From assembly GCF_018622995.1 (NCBI RefSeq), contig NZ_CP076022.1:1550001-1614000 (forward strand): 64,000 nucleotides of DNA. Reading direction: 5' to 3'. This document shows, in pieces, positions 8,640 to 19,408 of the stretch. The stretch's first letter is position 1; each line of letters starts with the position of its first letter. Position numbers and translations under genes: made by a program. This stretch comes from Arthrobacter jiangjiafuii. Its GTDB lineage: Bacteria > Actinomycetota > Actinomycetes > Actinomycetales > Micrococcaceae. A model generated the notes under the pieces. The model had not been told where the DNA came from, did no database searches, and saw only the letters and a list, made by a program, of their open reading frames with translations.

Positions 8640-8891
8640 TTGACCGATTCAGCGAACCGGCCCGCCGAGCAGCGGAGGACAGGTAAACAGTCGTCCGTTG
8701 CGGAGGCGGTACAGCATTGTGGCGGGGGCAGCTACACCGACCGCCATGACCGGCCCCGCCAGGCCCCCCGGTCTGAAGGAGCCTACGTTTCCGGTGCCAC
8801 GGACAGGCCCCACCCGGGCAGTTACACCGACGTGGACGGCCTGGAGCGCGGCACAGACCGGACCGACGGCTACTACACCCGGCGCGGCTAG
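8640..8891 (+). CDS. small Gly-Ser-Tyr-motif protein, TTG start
   Basis: The TTG at 8640 has an excellent AAGGAGAG eight bases upstream and a promoter about 100 bases upstream. The 83-residue product is hydrophilic and rich in Arg, Asp, Gly and Tyr. It carries a recurring motif: GGSYTDRHDR, GAYVSGATDRPHPGSYTDVD and DGYYTRRG. No membrane segment or signal peptide is present. It looks like a conserved small actinobacterial protein of unknown function, probably partly disordered. ORFs overlapping it in other frames are less convincing. Confidence 0.6.
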   Translation: MTDSANRPAEQRRTGKQSSVAEAVQHCGGGSYTDRHDRPRQAPRSEGAYVSGATDRPHPGSYTDVDGLERGTDRTDGYYTRRG

Positions 8892-9060
8892 CTGTCTCAG
8901 TCCAGCCAGCTGCAGGAACGTTTTGCCCGGCCGGAGGTGCAGGCGGCCTTTGCCGGTGCCGGCAGGGAGGCCGCGGTGTCACAACACTGCGGCCTTCCGA
9001 CCCGGCAACCGGGCGTGGACCATATACGGCATGGGTGGTTTTCTTGGATACAGTTGCCCG
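8892..9060. other. intergenic leader of the SAP-domain gene
   Basis: Reading frames are open through here on the plus strand but show no protein-like composition. Just before the GTG at 9061 lies TTGGATACAG. Its GGATAC could serve as a -10 element about 7-8 bases from a leaderless start. No clear ribosome site is seen. Confidence 0.3.
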
Positions 9061-9630
9061 GTGAATACGCCCGCGACCAACCGCCCGACCCTGAGCCCCG
9101 GGCTCTCAGGCACCGAATTCCTTCGCTGGTACTGGCTTAAAGACGAGCTTGCGGACTTTGCGCGGTCCACCGGGCAGAAGGCAACGGGCACCAAAGCCCT
9201 GCTCACCCAGCGGATCGCTGCAGCCCTGGACGGGCAGGAATTCACCGAACCGAGGCCAACACGGCAGGCCTCTCTTACCCAACTGACGGAGCCACTGTCA
9301 GGTTTGACCGTGATTCCCGCCGGCCAGCGGTGCAGCCAGGTTGTCCGCACCTGGATGAGCCGGCACATTGGTTCCGGTTTTCATTTTGATGCGCCGATGC
9401 GCAAGTTCTTTGCCGGTGCAGACGGCACCCAAACCCTGCAGGACGCCGTCGACCATTGGCATCAAACCCGCAACGAAAGCCGGCAGGATATTGATCCCCA
9501 GTTCGAATACAACCGGTTCACGAGAACCTGGCACTCCCTAAATCCAAACGGCACGAGGGACCAGATGTTGACGGCGTGGCATCTGTATCGAAGCCAGCCA
9601 ACGGATCAACGACTCGGGGGAAACAAATGA
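9061..9630 (+). CDS. SAP-domain protein with DUF6434-like C terminus
   Basis: From GTG 9061 the product is 189 residues. The N-terminal part (FLRWYWLKDELADFARSTG then KATGTKALLTQRIAAAL) fits a SAP-type helix-extension-helix fold, often nucleic-acid binding. The C-terminal part (FDAPMRKFFA, DAVDHWHQTRN, FEYNRFTRTWHSLNP) resembles the DUF6434 domain that usually accompanies it. The open frame extends upstream to 8698, but that stretch is arginine/proline-rich noise, so I start at 9061; ATG 9031 is also possible. The stop overlaps the next ATG (ATGA). Confidence 0.7.
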   Translation: MNTPATNRPTLSPGLSGTEFLRWYWLKDELADFARSTGQKATGTKALLTQRIAAALDGQEFTEPRPTRQASLTQLTEPLSGLTVIPAGQRCSQVVRTWMSRHIGSGFHFDAPMRKFFAGADGTQTLQDAVDHWHQTRNESRQDIDPQFEYNRFTRTWHSLNPNGTRDQMLTAWHLYRSQPTDQRLGGNK

Positions 9631-10025
9631 ACACCGGCTCCACTGCGATTCCCGACGAGGTTCATCCGTCGACCCGTGGACATATCGGGAGCGCGATTGC
9701 GATCCTGGCCGGCGCGGTGCTGTGCCTTCTGCCCGCTGCAATGTTTGGAACCGCTCTCGGAACATACCCGCACCGAATGGCCTGCACTCCGGCTACCGGG
9801 TACGGCTCCGGATGCTACGAGGGCGATCTGATGATCAGTCTTATGGTTTTTGGGTTCCTTTTCCTGTTCTGCGCGGCATTCGCTTTCGCACTGACAATGG
9901 CTTACCGCTACAACCTTCCCAGATGGAGAATGTGGATGCCCTTCGCGGCGTTTTGCATAGTCGTACTGATGACCGTCGCCGTGTTTGCGTTCACCATGGG
10001 GGCGGCTCCCGGGGAATACGTGTAA
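9627..10025 (+). CDS. small integral membrane protein
   Basis: A 132-residue protein with three predicted membrane helices: IGSAIAILAGAVLCLLPAAM, LMISLMVFGFLFLFCAAF and MPFAAFCIVVLMTVAVFAF. An extracytoplasmic loop between helices 1 and 2 holds two cysteines (MACTPATGYGSGCYEG) that could form a disulfide. The ATG overlaps the SAP-protein stop, with GGGGGAAAC as ribosome site, so the pair is co-translated. Family and function are not recognised. Confidence 0.65.
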   Translation: MNTGSTAIPDEVHPSTRGHIGSAIAILAGAVLCLLPAAMFGTALGTYPHRMACTPATGYGSGCYEGDLMISLMVFGFLFLFCAAFAFALTMAYRYNLPRWRMWMPFAAFCIVVLMTVAVFAFTMGAAPGEYV

Positions 10026-10060
10026 TTTGTGGCGGCGCCGGGTCCCGGTGGGATCAGAAC

Positions 10061-11239
10061 CTAGCGTGAGCTTTCCCGTGCAGCGTGAGTGGGCGATGGA
10101 GCGTCACCGAGCGAAGGCATCTCATCGTGGTGGATCCGCTCGTCGAGCAGCCGCAGCGGAATATTGGATCCGCCCCAGGCTTCGGAAATAAACTCCGCGG
10201 CAATCGACACAGCGGTTTCCTCCGGCGTCCGCGCCCCCAGATCCAGGCCCACCGGACTGTGGATGAGAGCCAGCTGCTCGGAGCCAACCCCGCTCTCCAG
10301 CAGCCGCTGCATCCGGTCCTCATGGGTGCGGCGCGACCCCATTGCGCCGATGTAGGCCACCGCGGGACCATCAAGCACCGCCTCGAGCAGCGGAACATCG
10401 AACTTCGGATCATGGGTCAGCACGCACACCACGGTGCGGGCATCGATCAACCCGTCCCGGATCTGGCCGGCATAGTAGTCATGCGGCCACGCGACAATCA
10501 CCTCCTCGGCATCGGGAAACCGTGCCGCCGTGGCGAACACGGACCGGGCGTCGCAGACCGTCACCCGATAGCCGAGGAAGGCGCCCAGACGGGCCAGGGC
10601 GGAGGCGAAATCAATGGCGCCGAAGACCAGCAGCCGCGGAGCGGGAGCAAACGCCGCGAAGAACACGCTCATGCCGGCGTCGAGGCGTTCGCCTTCGGGT
10701 CCGTAGGTTAAAACGCCATTGCGGCCGGCCGCCAGCAGCCCCAGGGCATCATCGGCCACGGCCTCGTCCGCGCGGTCGCTGCCGAGGCTGCCGGTTGTTC
10801 CCTCCGGTGACAGCACCAGGTGCCTTCCGAGCCGGGCCGGATCCGGATGTTCAATCACGGTGGCCACCCCGACCGGCCGGCCGGCGCGGATGGCCGCTGC
10901 AACGGCGGGAAGCTGCGGAAACGTGGAGCGGGACACCGGCTCCACGAACACATCGATGGTTCCACCGCAGGTCAGCCCGACGGCGAAGGCGTCGTCGTCG
11001 CTTACCCCGTACCGGGCCAGCACCGGAATCCCGTCCCCGATGCACCCGCTGCCCAGCTCATACACCGCACCCTCAACACAGCCGCCGGAGACCGATCCGG
11101 TAACCGTGTCGGCACCGGTTACCACCATCCCCGCACCGGGCGGCCGCGGCGCCGAGTCGAACGTCCGGACCACCGTCGCCAGCGCAGCAGTGCGTCCGGC
11201 CTCCCACTCGGGCAGGAGGGCATCGAGCAGATCACGCAC
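10061..11239 (-). CDS. XdhC/CoxI-family molybdenum hydroxylase maturation factor
   Basis: This 392-residue protein has the XdhC layout. An N-terminal XdhC/CoxI domain contains GSVSGGCVEGAVYELG. A C-terminal Rossmann-like domain contains THDPKFDVPLLEAVL, YIGAMGSRRTHEDRMQRL and LDLGARTPEETAVSIAAE. Such proteins bind molybdenum cofactor and help sulfurate or insert it into enzymes of the xanthine oxidase/CO dehydrogenase family. It is the last gene of the cox cluster, 15 bases after coxG. It is the second XdhC homologue here, the other being fused to YHS at 14359. Confidence 0.85.
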   Translation of the reverse strand: MRDLLDALLPEWEAGRTAALATVVRTFDSAPRPPGAGMVVTGADTVTGSVSGGCVEGAVYELGSGCIGDGIPVLARYGVSDDDAFAVGLTCGGTIDVFVEPVSRSTFPQLPAVAAAIRAGRPVGVATVIEHPDPARLGRHLVLSPEGTTGSLGSDRADEAVADDALGLLAAGRNGVLTYGPEGERLDAGMSVFFAAFAPAPRLLVFGAIDFASALARLGAFLGYRVTVCDARSVFATAARFPDAEEVIVAWPHDYYAGQIRDGLIDARTVVCVLTHDPKFDVPLLEAVLDGPAVAYIGAMGSRRTHEDRMQRLLESGVGSEQLALIHSPVGLDLGARTPEETAVSIAAEFISEAWGGSNIPLRLLDERIHHDEMPSLGDAPSPTHAARESSR

Positions 11240-11254
11240 GCCGGTACCTCCGTC

Positions 11255-12121
11255 CTAGCTGCCGTACCGGGCGGCTCTGCGGCCCAACTGATAGGCGACG
11301 ACGGCCACTGCCGTATAGAGCCAGAGCTGGACGGCGGGATGGCGCAGCTGTTCTCCCACCATGCCGCGGGCCAGGGCCAATCCGTCCAGCCCGTCTGACC
11401 CCTGGCCCGGGCGCAGGCCGGCCGGTCCGCCATCGCGGGAGCTCCTGCTGGCAGGAACAGGCCGCGCCATCCGCGGTGCCAACGGGATCGGCCGCGGGGG
11501 CTCCTCCGGTGATGGCGCCGGTCCGGCAGGGGCAGGACCGCTGGCCGGCGCCGCGGCGTCGTCGTAGCCGCCGGTGTGCGGGCCGCCGGGCGTGGGAGTC
11601 TGGGCGGCTCCCGGGGTTGGTTCGGGTACGGCGGCCAGATGCGCCGGAAAATCGGCGGTGTCCTGTCCGGCGTGGGAGTCGTTGATCAGGTCCTGCAGGT
11701 TCGCGGCGAAGACCCCCATCAGCTGCTCGGTGACGCTGCCGATGACGCCCTTGCCCATCGCGGCGGCTTTGCCGGAGAGCGCGACGTCGGCGCTGACCAG
11801 GCCCTGCGTTCCGTCACCGGCCTCTTCGAGCTGAAGGACCACGGTTGCCTGCGCCGTGCCCTGGCCGCGGGTCTCCTTCGCCGTGCCCTGCAGCACGGCC
11901 CGGTGCGACGCCGCATCCCGTTCGAGCACGTTGAGCTGGCCGCGGTACTGGAGCGAGACCGGACCGAGCTTGACCTTCATCCCGATCTGGTAGGCGTCAT
12001 CGTTGAGCTTGTTCAGGACCTCCGCGCCGGGAATGCACCCGGTGACGGATTCGACGTCCATCACCGTCTCCCAGACATCGTCGATGGGCGCTGCAACGGT
12101 GAACGTGCTGTCAATATCCAT
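11255..12121 (-). CDS. coxG: CoxG-like SRPBCC protein of CO dehydrogenase cluster
   Basis: 288 residues from the ATG at 12121, whose A is the last base of the coxE TAA stop (TAATG). The N-terminal ~150 residues are a CoxG/SRPBCC domain (MDIDSTFTVAAPIDDVWETV, VTGCIPGAEVL, GPVSLQYRGQL). A long Pro/Ala linker follows, then a C-terminal hydrophobic segment (WLYTAVAVVAYQLGRRAA). CoxG is needed in carboxydotrophs to anchor CO dehydrogenase to the cytoplasmic membrane and pass electrons to quinone. The hydrophobic tail is consistent with that role. An upstream in-frame extension is rejected as it lies inside coxE. Confidence 0.85.
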   Translation of the reverse strand: MDIDSTFTVAAPIDDVWETVMDVESVTGCIPGAEVLNKLNDDAYQIGMKVKLGPVSLQYRGQLNVLERDAASHRAVLQGTAKETRGQGTAQATVVLQLEEAGDGTQGLVSADVALSGKAAAMGKGVIGSVTEQLMGVFAANLQDLINDSHAGQDTADFPAHLAAVPEPTPGAAQTPTPGGPHTGGYDDAAAPASGPAPAGPAPSPEEPPRPIPLAPRMARPVPASRSSRDGGPAGLRPGQGSDGLDGLALARGMVGEQLRHPAVQLWLYTAVAVVAYQLGRRAARYGS

Positions 12122-13443
12122 TAGCTGATCCTGTTCGTCGACGGTGGGTTCTTCAACTGCGGCGGCCCAGCGGGTTCGGGCCCGGTCAAGGCGTCGGCCA
12201 GTTCGGTGAGCGCCGCATAACTGTGGCCGCTGACAAACGCTGAACAATAGGGGAGGGCTGCGGCCATCCCGCCGGCCAGCGGTTCAAAGCCCGGGGCGGC
12301 TAGGCGGGGATTCACCCAGATAATCCGGTGCGCCAGGCGCTGCAGCCTGGCCATTTCGCGGTCCACCTGCACAGGGTCATCCTGGGTCCAGCCGTCCGAA
12401 AAAATGATGACGACGGCGCCGCGCGCCATTCCGCGCCGCCCGTACCGGTCCAGGAACAGGCGCAGTCCGGTGGCGAGCCGGGTTCCGCTGTCCCAGTCGT
12501 CGGTGCCTGCCGCGGCCTGGGCCAGGGCGGTATCGGGATGCTGCACGGAGAGCTGCCGGGTCAGCCGGGTCAAATCGGTGGAGAAAACAAAGGCCTCGGC
12601 CCGGGAACTGCTGACGGCGCCGTGCAGCAGCGACAGATACACGCGGGTGAAGGCACTCATGGAACCGGAGACGTCGCAGAGCAGGACCAGCCGCCGCTGC
12701 GCGGTTGTCCGTTCGGCCCGCACGAGCGTCACCGGAATGCCGCCGGTCCGCCGTGCTGCCCGGGCGCTGCGCCGCGGGTCCAGCCGCCCGCCGTGCCCGG
12801 AGGGACGCGTCCGCCGGGTCCGGCGCCTGGGGGTGGAGAGCGCGATCGACCCGGCAAGCCGTTGCATCCGCGCGATCTCGGCGTCACTGAGCTCGGCGAA
12901 GTTCTTTGAATGCAGGTGCTCCTGGTCGGAGCTGACCATCAGCACCGCGTCCCGCACCGGCTCTCCGGCGGCGCCGTCACCGCCGGGGGTGGCCGGAACC
13001 GGCGGCTGGGGGGCATCAGCCTCCGGGCTGTCGGGCGGCTGCACCCGGCGGGCTCGCTCACTAGCCGGACGCGGCCGGGGTTCGGAGCCGACGGCGGGCG
13101 CTGCATTGGGGTCACCGCGGCTGTCCGCGGGATCGAGCAGCCCGTCGAACAGGGCCGCGAACACGGCGTCGAACACGGGAATCTGCGTGGCGTCGCGGAG
13201 CATTACCACCCGCGCGGTCCAATACAGGTCGCTGCGGCCGGCCGGGGGCACCAGCGCCAGGGCCTGCGCCAGCCGGGCGGACCGGTCCGGGGACCCGCCA
13301 ATTCCGGCGCGGCGCAGTGCGGTGCCCAGCCCGGCGGCAAAGGCGGCCGTCTCGAAGCGGGGGATTCCCGGCCCCGGCAGCCCCCTCTGTCCTGCCGAAG
13401 TCAGCGGCGTTGCCGCATCGCGTTGTTCCCTCATGACGGTCAC
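12121..13443 (-). CDS. coxE: CoxE-like VWA-domain protein
   Basis: A 440-residue protein with a basic, proline-rich middle and a C-terminal von Willebrand A domain. The MIDAS metal site is VLLCDVSGSMSAFT (DxSxS), followed by VVIIFSDGWTQDDP. CoxE acts with the AAA ATPase CoxD in maturing the [CuSMoO2] active site of CO dehydrogenase. The GTG at 13443 overlaps the coxD stop (GTGA); ATG 13434 is an alternative start. The downstream end overlaps coxG by one base. Confidence 0.85.
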   Translation of the reverse strand: MTVMREQRDAATPLTSAGQRGLPGPGIPRFETAAFAAGLGTALRRAGIGGSPDRSARLAQALALVPPAGRSDLYWTARVVMLRDATQIPVFDAVFAALFDGLLDPADSRGDPNAAPAVGSEPRPRPASERARRVQPPDSPEADAPQPPVPATPGGDGAAGEPVRDAVLMVSSDQEHLHSKNFAELSDAEIARMQRLAGSIALSTPRRRTRRTRPSGHGGRLDPRRSARAARRTGGIPVTLVRAERTTAQRRLVLLCDVSGSMSAFTRVYLSLLHGAVSSSRAEAFVFSTDLTRLTRQLSVQHPDTALAQAAAGTDDWDSGTRLATGLRLFLDRYGRRGMARGAVVIIFSDGWTQDDPVQVDREMARLQRLAHRIIWVNPRLAAPGFEPLAGGMAAALPYCSAFVSGHSYAALTELADALTGPEPAGPPQLKNPPSTNRIS

Positions 13444-14375
13444 GGTCCGCCAGCCAGCCAGCCGGAGCCACGCGCGACGGCGAGGTCCAGGTCATCGCGG
13501 TTCTTCAGCACTGTTCCCCAGGTGCTGTCCACGGCCGCCGCACTCAGATGTTCCACATCCAGCAGTGCCAGGGCTGACACCCAGTCGATGGCCTCGGAGA
13601 TTCCCGGAGGTTTGGCCAGATCAAGGCTCCGCAGCCGGCCCAGGGCATCGGCGGCTTCCAGCGCCAGCGGGCCGCGGGCAGCCGGGACGCGGCGGCGGAT
13701 GATCTCGGCGACCCGTTCCGGGGCGGGGTAGTCAATCCAGTGGTAGAGGCAGCGGCGGGTCAGTGCGTCGTGCAGGTCCCGGGTGCGGTTCGAGGTCAGG
13801 ACCACGATGGGCGGAAAGGCGGCCCTCACGGTTCCCAGCTCCGGGATGGTCACAGCTGCCTCGGCGAGCAGTTCGAAGGTGAAGGCCTCGAATTCGGCGT
13901 CCGCCCGGTCGATCTCGTCCAGCAACAGCACCGCCGGCCGTGGGCCGGGATGCTCGAGAGCCTGCAGCAGCGGCCGCCGGAGCAGGTAACCGGCGTTATA
14001 CAGATCCGATTCCTGCACCGTGGTGCCGCCTGCCTCGGCGACCCGGATCCCCAGCAGCTGGCGGGGATAGTTCCATTCGTACAGGGCCTCGGCGGCGTCG
14101 ATGCCCTCGTAGCACTGCAGCCGGTAGAGCGGGGTGTCCAGCAGGGTGGCCAGGGCCTTGGCGGCCTCGGTCTTGCCGACGCCGGGCTCGCCCTCGAGCA
14201 GGATCGGCTGGGGGAGCCGGACCGCCAGGAACAGCGCGGTGGCCAGGCCCGGGTCCGCCAGATAGTCGATCCCGTCCAGGGCATCCGCGAGCGACCCCGC
14301 ATCCGGAAAGAGGTCAGCCGGAGCACCCGGGCGTGAATCCGTCCCGGCGGCCGCTGTCTCAGGAGAGGGCTGCAT
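13440..14375 (-). CDS. coxD: CoxD-like MoxR-family AAA+ ATPase
   Basis: From ATG 14375 the product is 311 residues. Walker A is LEGEPGVGKTEAAKAL, Walker B is VLLLDEIDRAD, and sensor-like VVLTSNRTRDLHDAL follows. MoxR ATPases work with VWA partners as chaperones. CoxD with CoxE drives sulfuration and copper insertion at the molybdenum site of CO dehydrogenase. The start lies 17 bases inside the preceding XdhC-YHS gene, and a TTG at 14396 is the upstream alternative. Confidence 0.87.
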   Translation of the reverse strand: MQPSPETAAAGTDSRPGAPADLFPDAGSLADALDGIDYLADPGLATALFLAVRLPQPILLEGEPGVGKTEAAKALATLLDTPLYRLQCYEGIDAAEALYEWNYPRQLLGIRVAEAGGTTVQESDLYNAGYLLRRPLLQALEHPGPRPAVLLLDEIDRADAEFEAFTFELLAEAAVTIPELGTVRAAFPPIVVLTSNRTRDLHDALTRRCLYHWIDYPAPERVAEIIRRRVPAARGPLALEAADALGRLRSLDLAKPPGISEAIDWVSALALLDVEHLSAAAVDSTWGTVLKNRDDLDLAVARGSGWLAGGP

Positions 14376-15306
14376 AGCGGTCCGGCTCAGCAACAAAGGC
14401 CAGACGGCAGCTGGGAGAGCAGAAGTACGTCACGACCCCTCCCGCCGTGGCCTGCAGCGTGCCCGCGGCGACGGTGACGTGCATGCCGCAGACCGGGTCC
14501 ACCGCCTGCGTGCTGCCGGCCAGTGCTTGGTCGGCGGGTTCCGCGTGGTCTGTGCTCTCTGTGCTCTCTGTGCCCTCGTCCCGGGCCTGAGCCCGGAGCG
14601 CGGTGAATTCGGCCAGGATGGACAGTGCCGTTTCGGCCGGGGTGCGGGCGCCCAGCGGCAGGCCGGCGGGACTGTGGATGCGCTGCCGCGCGTCGTCGTC
14701 GACGTCCAGCGACGCGAGTACCGCTGCCGCCCGCTTGGCGCTGGCAACGAGGGCGATGTACGGGACACCGGCAGCAAGCGCGGCGGCGAGTGCGGGTTCC
14801 TCGTCCTCGCCGTGGGAGGCAACGATGACGGCGGCATCCCCGGCGGCCGGTGAAGCGGCGCTGCCGTCCGCCAGCTCGACATCAAGGTCCAGGCAGGCGC
14901 CCAACGCGCGCAGTGCGCGGGCCACCGGAGTGTCGCCGAAAACGAGCAGGTGGGGTGCGGGCAGCTGCGGCTGCAGGAAAATTTCGATGGCTCCTCCACT
15001 CAGGCAGGGGTTGGATACTTCCACCGCACCCTCGCCGGCGGTGCGGGACGGTGCGCCGGGCAGCACCCGCAGCAGCAGCGGTTCGCCGCTGGCCAGGGTC
15101 TGCAGGCCGTAGTCACGCACGGAGCCCTGCACGCAGTGGCCGCCCACGAACCCGTGCAGGGTGCCGTCGGCGTCCAGCAGCGCGGTGTCCCCGGCCCGGG
15201 CACTGGCCGGGCGCTCAGCTCGGACCACCGTGGCCCGCACATAGGGTTCGTTCCGTGCCTCGTGCGCCAGCGCCCGCTGGGCGAGGTCTGCGGGCAGATC
15301 GTTCAT
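14359..15306 (-). CDS. XdhC-family protein fused to a YHS domain (CoxF-like)
   Basis: A 315-residue protein. The XdhC/CoxI part spans roughly residues 10-250, with GFVGGHCVQGSVRDYG, NPCLSGGAIEIFLQP and LGARTPAETALSILAE. A C-terminal YHS domain starts at VDPVCGMHV and ends in a Cys pair-like YFCSPSCRLAF. YHS domains bind metal in copper ATPases and monooxygenases. In this cox setting it could deliver copper or molybdenum cofactor to CoxL, which is inference. It lies 86 bases downstream of coxL and overlaps coxD. Confidence 0.82.
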   Translation of the reverse strand: MNDLPADLAQRALAHEARNEPYVRATVVRAERPASARAGDTALLDADGTLHGFVGGHCVQGSVRDYGLQTLASGEPLLLRVLPGAPSRTAGEGAVEVSNPCLSGGAIEIFLQPQLPAPHLLVFGDTPVARALRALGACLDLDVELADGSAASPAAGDAAVIVASHGEDEEPALAAALAAGVPYIALVASAKRAAAVLASLDVDDDARQRIHSPAGLPLGARTPAETALSILAEFTALRAQARDEGTESTESTDHAEPADQALAGSTQAVDPVCGMHVTVAAGTLQATAGGVVTYFCSPSCRLAFVAEPDRYAALS

Positions 15307-15392
15307 CCTTGGTTTCCTTCGGGTCGACGGGATGGGGTGGGGCTGGGCGGAATAGGACGGGAGGCGAAAGGACGGGACGGCGAAGGACCGGC

Positions 15393-17782
<2,390 letters not shown>

Positions 17783-17786
<4 letters not shown>

Positions 17787-18388
17787 GGCTTGGTGTCCTC
17801 CTCGCTGGTCACGCCGTCAGCTCCGTCGCCGGCAGCGGTGACGTTCGCGGCGGTCTCCGGAATGTCCCGGATGTCCACATCGTTGGCGAATTCGCCGTCG
17901 TACCCGCTTTCCACCCCAAACCCGTCCGGCTCCGGATGCTCGGCCGCCCACTGAATGGAGCGGACAATCGTGGTGTACCCGGTGCAGCGGCAGATCTGCC
18001 CGGAGATGGCCTCGCGGATCTCGCCGTCGTCGGGCGCCGGGTTCTTATCCAGCAGCGCGCGGGCGGTCAGCATCATCCCGGGGGTGCAGAAGCCGCACTG
18101 CAGTCCGTGTTCGGCCATGAAGCCCTGCTGCACCGGGTCCAGCCGGCCGTTGGTCTCCAGGCCCTCGACGGTGCGGATGGAGTGTCCGTCGGCCATGGCG
18201 GCCAGCACCGTGCAGGACTTCACCGGCTCACCGTCCATCAGCACCACGCAGGCACCGCAGTTGGTGGTGTCGCAGCCCCAGTGGGTGCCGGTCATGCCGA
18301 GGTTTTCCCGGAGGTAGTGCACCAGCAGCACCCGGGGTTCGGCCTCGCCGGTGACGTCCGTGTCATTGATGTTCATTCGGATTTCCAC
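17783..18388 (-). CDS. coxS: aerobic CO dehydrogenase small (2Fe-2S) subunit
   Basis: A 201-residue iron-sulfur subunit. The plant-ferredoxin-type cluster is in HWGCDTTNCGACVV with a fourth Cys in VKSC. The second cluster cysteines are in LQCGFCTPGMML and GQICRCTGYTTIV. It carries electrons from the Mo-Cu site to the FAD of CoxM. The C terminus has about 40 residues beyond the core, acidic and of no known role. The start is GTG 18388 with AGGAG 10 bases upstream. The stop overlaps coxL. Confidence 0.95.
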
Positions 18389-18393
18389 AGTGG

Positions 18394-19269
18394 TCAGCGC
18401 TCCTGGGGGACGGCGCGGTCACAGGAACGGGTGAGCACGCGGCGGGTGAGTTCTTCGGCGAGGTGGCGCTTGTAATCGATCGGCCCGCGGGTGTCCGCAA
18501 CCGGGTTGCAGGCGGCCGCGGCCAGGCGGGCGGCTTCATCGATGACGGCGGGGGTGGGGGGTTCGCCCAGCAGCACTTCTTCCGCTGCCGTGGCGGTGCC
18601 GTCCAGCCCTACCGCGGTCAGCCCGATCGAGGCGGCGGAGATGGTGCCGTCCGGTAAGAGGGCGACGGCGGCTCCGGCGGCGGTGATGGCCCAGTCACCG
18701 ACGCGACGCTCCACCTTTTCGTAGGAGCTGCCCTGTCCGGGGACGATCGGGAAGCTGACTTCGCAGAGCACTTCGTTGGGAGCGGCAGCGGTTTCGTAGG
18801 CGCCGCGGTGGAACTCATCCATGCTCAGCCGGCGCTCGCCGCCGGGTCCGCGCAGCAGCACCTCTGCCCGCAGGACCGTGCAGACGGTGGAGAGGTCCTC
18901 GGCAGGATCGGCTTGGCAGAGCGAACCGCCGATGGTGCCGCGGTTGCGGACCACCGGGTCCGCGATGAACCGTTCGGCCTCGGCGATGATCGGGAACAGC
19001 CGCCCGGTTTCGGAAGATTCCAGCAGCGTGGTGTGCCGGGTCAGGGCGCCCACGCGCAGCCGGTCCGGTTCCCGGACGATGAAGTCCAGTTCGAACAGGT
19101 CGTTGATGTCGATCAGCCACTCGGGCCGGGCCAGGCGCAGTTTCATCATGGGCAGGAGGCTGTGGCCGCCCGCGACCAGCCGGGATTCGGGTCCGTAGCG
19201 GTCAAGCAGGGCGATTGCGTCCGCCACATCGGCGGCACGCGCGTAGTCAAATGGAGCCGGTATCTGCAC
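18394..19269 (-). CDS. coxM: aerobic CO dehydrogenase medium (FAD) subunit
   Basis: 291 residues from GTG 19269, which reads VQIPAPFDYARAADVADAI and is preceded by AAAGGGGATATC. The FAD-binding motifs of the family are visible: AGGHSLLPMMKLRLARP and TIGGSLCQADPAEDL. It passes electrons from CoxS to the membrane quinone pool. It is the first gene of the minus-strand cox operon (order M-S-L), five bases before coxS. Longer open frames upstream (to 19578) run into the divergent LysR gene and are rejected. Confidence 0.93.
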   Translation of the reverse strand: MQIPAPFDYARAADVADAIALLDRYGPESRLVAGGHSLLPMMKLRLARPEWLIDINDLFELDFIVREPDRLRVGALTRHTTLLESSETGRLFPIIAEAERFIADPVVRNRGTIGGSLCQADPAEDLSTVCTVLRAEVLLRGPGGERRLSMDEFHRGAYETAAAPNEVLCEVSFPIVPGQGSSYEKVERRVGDWAITAAGAAVALLPDGTISAASIGLTAVGLDGTATAAEEVLLGEPPTPAVIDEAARLAAAACNPVADTRGPIDYKRHLAEELTRRVLTRSCDRAVPQER

Positions 19270-19408
19270 GATATCCCCTTTGATATCCGTTGCTGTGCCC
19301 GCTGTTCCCCCAGGGCAGTGCCGTAGGCACCGTGAGCAGCGCTGTTTCGCAAGGTTGCTCCCCGCTCGAGGGGGTGTCAATATCCTCCTAAGCGAAAGGT
19401 TATGACCT
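19270..19408 (-). promoter_or_regulatory. divergent coxM / LysR control region
   Basis: On the minus strand TTGACA (plus 19375-19380) lies 17 bases from a weak CAACCT -10, and a CTCGAG-centred GC palindrome sits between them. LysR regulators typically bind such divergent regions, so this is the probable CO-responsive switch. Nearer coxM, two GATATC hexamers (plus 19270-19275 and 19282-19287) bracket the AAAGGG ribosome site and could pair to hide it. Confidence 0.45.

Noticed and set aside
8698-9060. N-terminal extension of the SAP-domain gene
   Set aside because: The added sequence is Arg/Pro/Thr-rich, overlaps the well-supported 8640 gene in another frame, and similarity starts only after 9061.
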